Position numbers and translations under genes: made by a program. Positions 63,612 to 64,000 of a DNA stretch of 64,000 nucleotides are shown here, one piece after another. The notes under the pieces are model-generated. The model was given only the letters and a program-made list of their open reading frames with translations, did no database searches and was not told the DNA's origin. Source of the DNA: Porticoccus sp950063125. Its GTDB lineage: Bacteria > Pseudomonadota > Gammaproteobacteria > Pseudomonadales > Porticoccaceae. The stretch is from NCBI RefSeq assembly GCF_963973895.1, contig NZ_CAXBBF010000002.1; one strand, 5' to 3'. How positions within the stretch are numbered: position 1 is the stretch's first letter; the number at the start of each line of letters is the position of its first letter.

Positions 63612-64000
63612 AATTTTGAGCTTCCGGTTGAGAACTTATTATAAAATGGCTGCATCCGCCAGGACTGCCTAACATTTGTATATCGCGCATGCGCGCTTTG
63701 CCGAATCTGATATTCGACGCTCTTTTGTAACAACTTGATACAAAGAAAAAATTGAAACATATCTGATTCCCTTCAGAATAAAGCGAGTTTTTCCTGTTAT
63801 CCAAAATAATAGGACCTCGTTATTTCCTTCTTACTGCTAGCCCCTTGTTTTTCAATCATGTTTAGGCAACCGGCTGGATAACGAGCATGGACCGAGTATA
63901 AACCGTGGTCTCGATTTGACAACATTACACGAGGAAAGCCAGCCCATTGGACCGATTACAGGGAAAATAAAAGGATAATTTACGCGCCTTCCCAAAGCAG
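63612..64000. other. Terminal interval without a gene
   Basis: No credible open frame with a ribosome site. Short minus-strand frames run out of the antiporter gene. The region is AT-rich and should hold the antiporter promoter. Confidence 0.45.

Noticed and set aside
63439..63804. Minus-strand 121-residue frame at the right end.
   Set aside because: It overlaps the antiporter gene in another frame and shows no family features.

Overview
The window looks like a chromosomal segment of a free-living, probably marine, gammaproteobacterium. The base composition is moderate. The housekeeping blocks (dnaX-ybaB-recR, rnd-ycgL-ycgN, dusA-tal-STAS-phosphatase-mlaA, hrpA, ttcA) and the surface systems (Lap-type secretion, phosphate porins, HvfABC) are typical of the Pseudomonas/Marinobacter/Cellvibrionales part of the class. 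The species cannot be fixed from sequence alone. I see no rRNA, tRNA, CRISPR array or intact transposase.

Layout. (1) 1-5.7 kb, minus strand: a LapA-like adhesin start with a periplasmic retention module, cut by the window edge, and its type I secretion apparatus (LapB-like ABC, LapC-like HlyD, LapE-like TolC). (2) 5.8-10.7 kb: dusA, tal and terB on plus, converging on mlaA, a receiver-PP2C phosphatase and a STAS protein on minus. (3) 10.8-15.6 kb: a probable phosphate-starvation block, with two porins each behind a Pho-box-like repeat, then a secreted protein that joins a ParB-like domain to a complete family I inorganic pyrophosphatase. (4) 15.7-17.6 kb: an hvfABC-like copper-peptide operon (six EGKCG motifs, DUF692 enzyme, DUF2063 partner). 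(5) 17.7-33.3 kb: core genes hrpA, fadD-like, yheS-like ABC-F, ycgN, ycgL, rnd, recR, ybaB, dnaX (with a canonical -1 frameshift heptamer), ttcA, dut and a metallo-beta-lactamase-fold hydrolase. (6) 33.7-40.5 kb: a secreted orphan, SDR, NfeD protease with slipin, and a Baeyer-Villiger-type monooxygenase with an alpha/beta hydrolase. (7) 40.7-44.1 kb: an exported GGPxYxGx-repeat protein, norR, and divergent hmp with a sigma-54 promoter and inverted repeats. (8) 44.2-52 kb: HDAC-like deacetylase, GNAT, Ca/Na exchanger, metY, zinc metallopeptidase, ion channel, DUF3096 protein, and a decayed copy of part of norR. (9) 52-58.2 kb: SDR, two diguanylate cyclases (PAS-PAS and hemerythrin type), ybaK, M48 protease and LemA. 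(10) 58.6-63.6 kb: a more accessory, partly AT-rich tract with a YqcI/YcgG heme-enzyme family gene plus DUF1989, gene fragments (paiB, M15 peptidase), an imperfect dispersed repeat, an attC-like palindrome and a second Ca/Na exchanger.

How they may work together. The two GGDEF enzymes could feed the c-di-GMP signal that protects Lap adhesins from LapG cleavage, although LapD and LapG are not in the window. The porins and pyrophosphatase look like one Pho response: import of phosphate or polyphosphate and extracytoplasmic release of Pi from pyrophosphate. NorR and Hmp form a self-contained nitric oxide detoxification unit. The strongest candidates for undescribed biology are the ParB-pyrophosphatase fusion, the GGPxYxGx repeat protein beside norR, and the YqcI/YcgG-DUF1989 pair.
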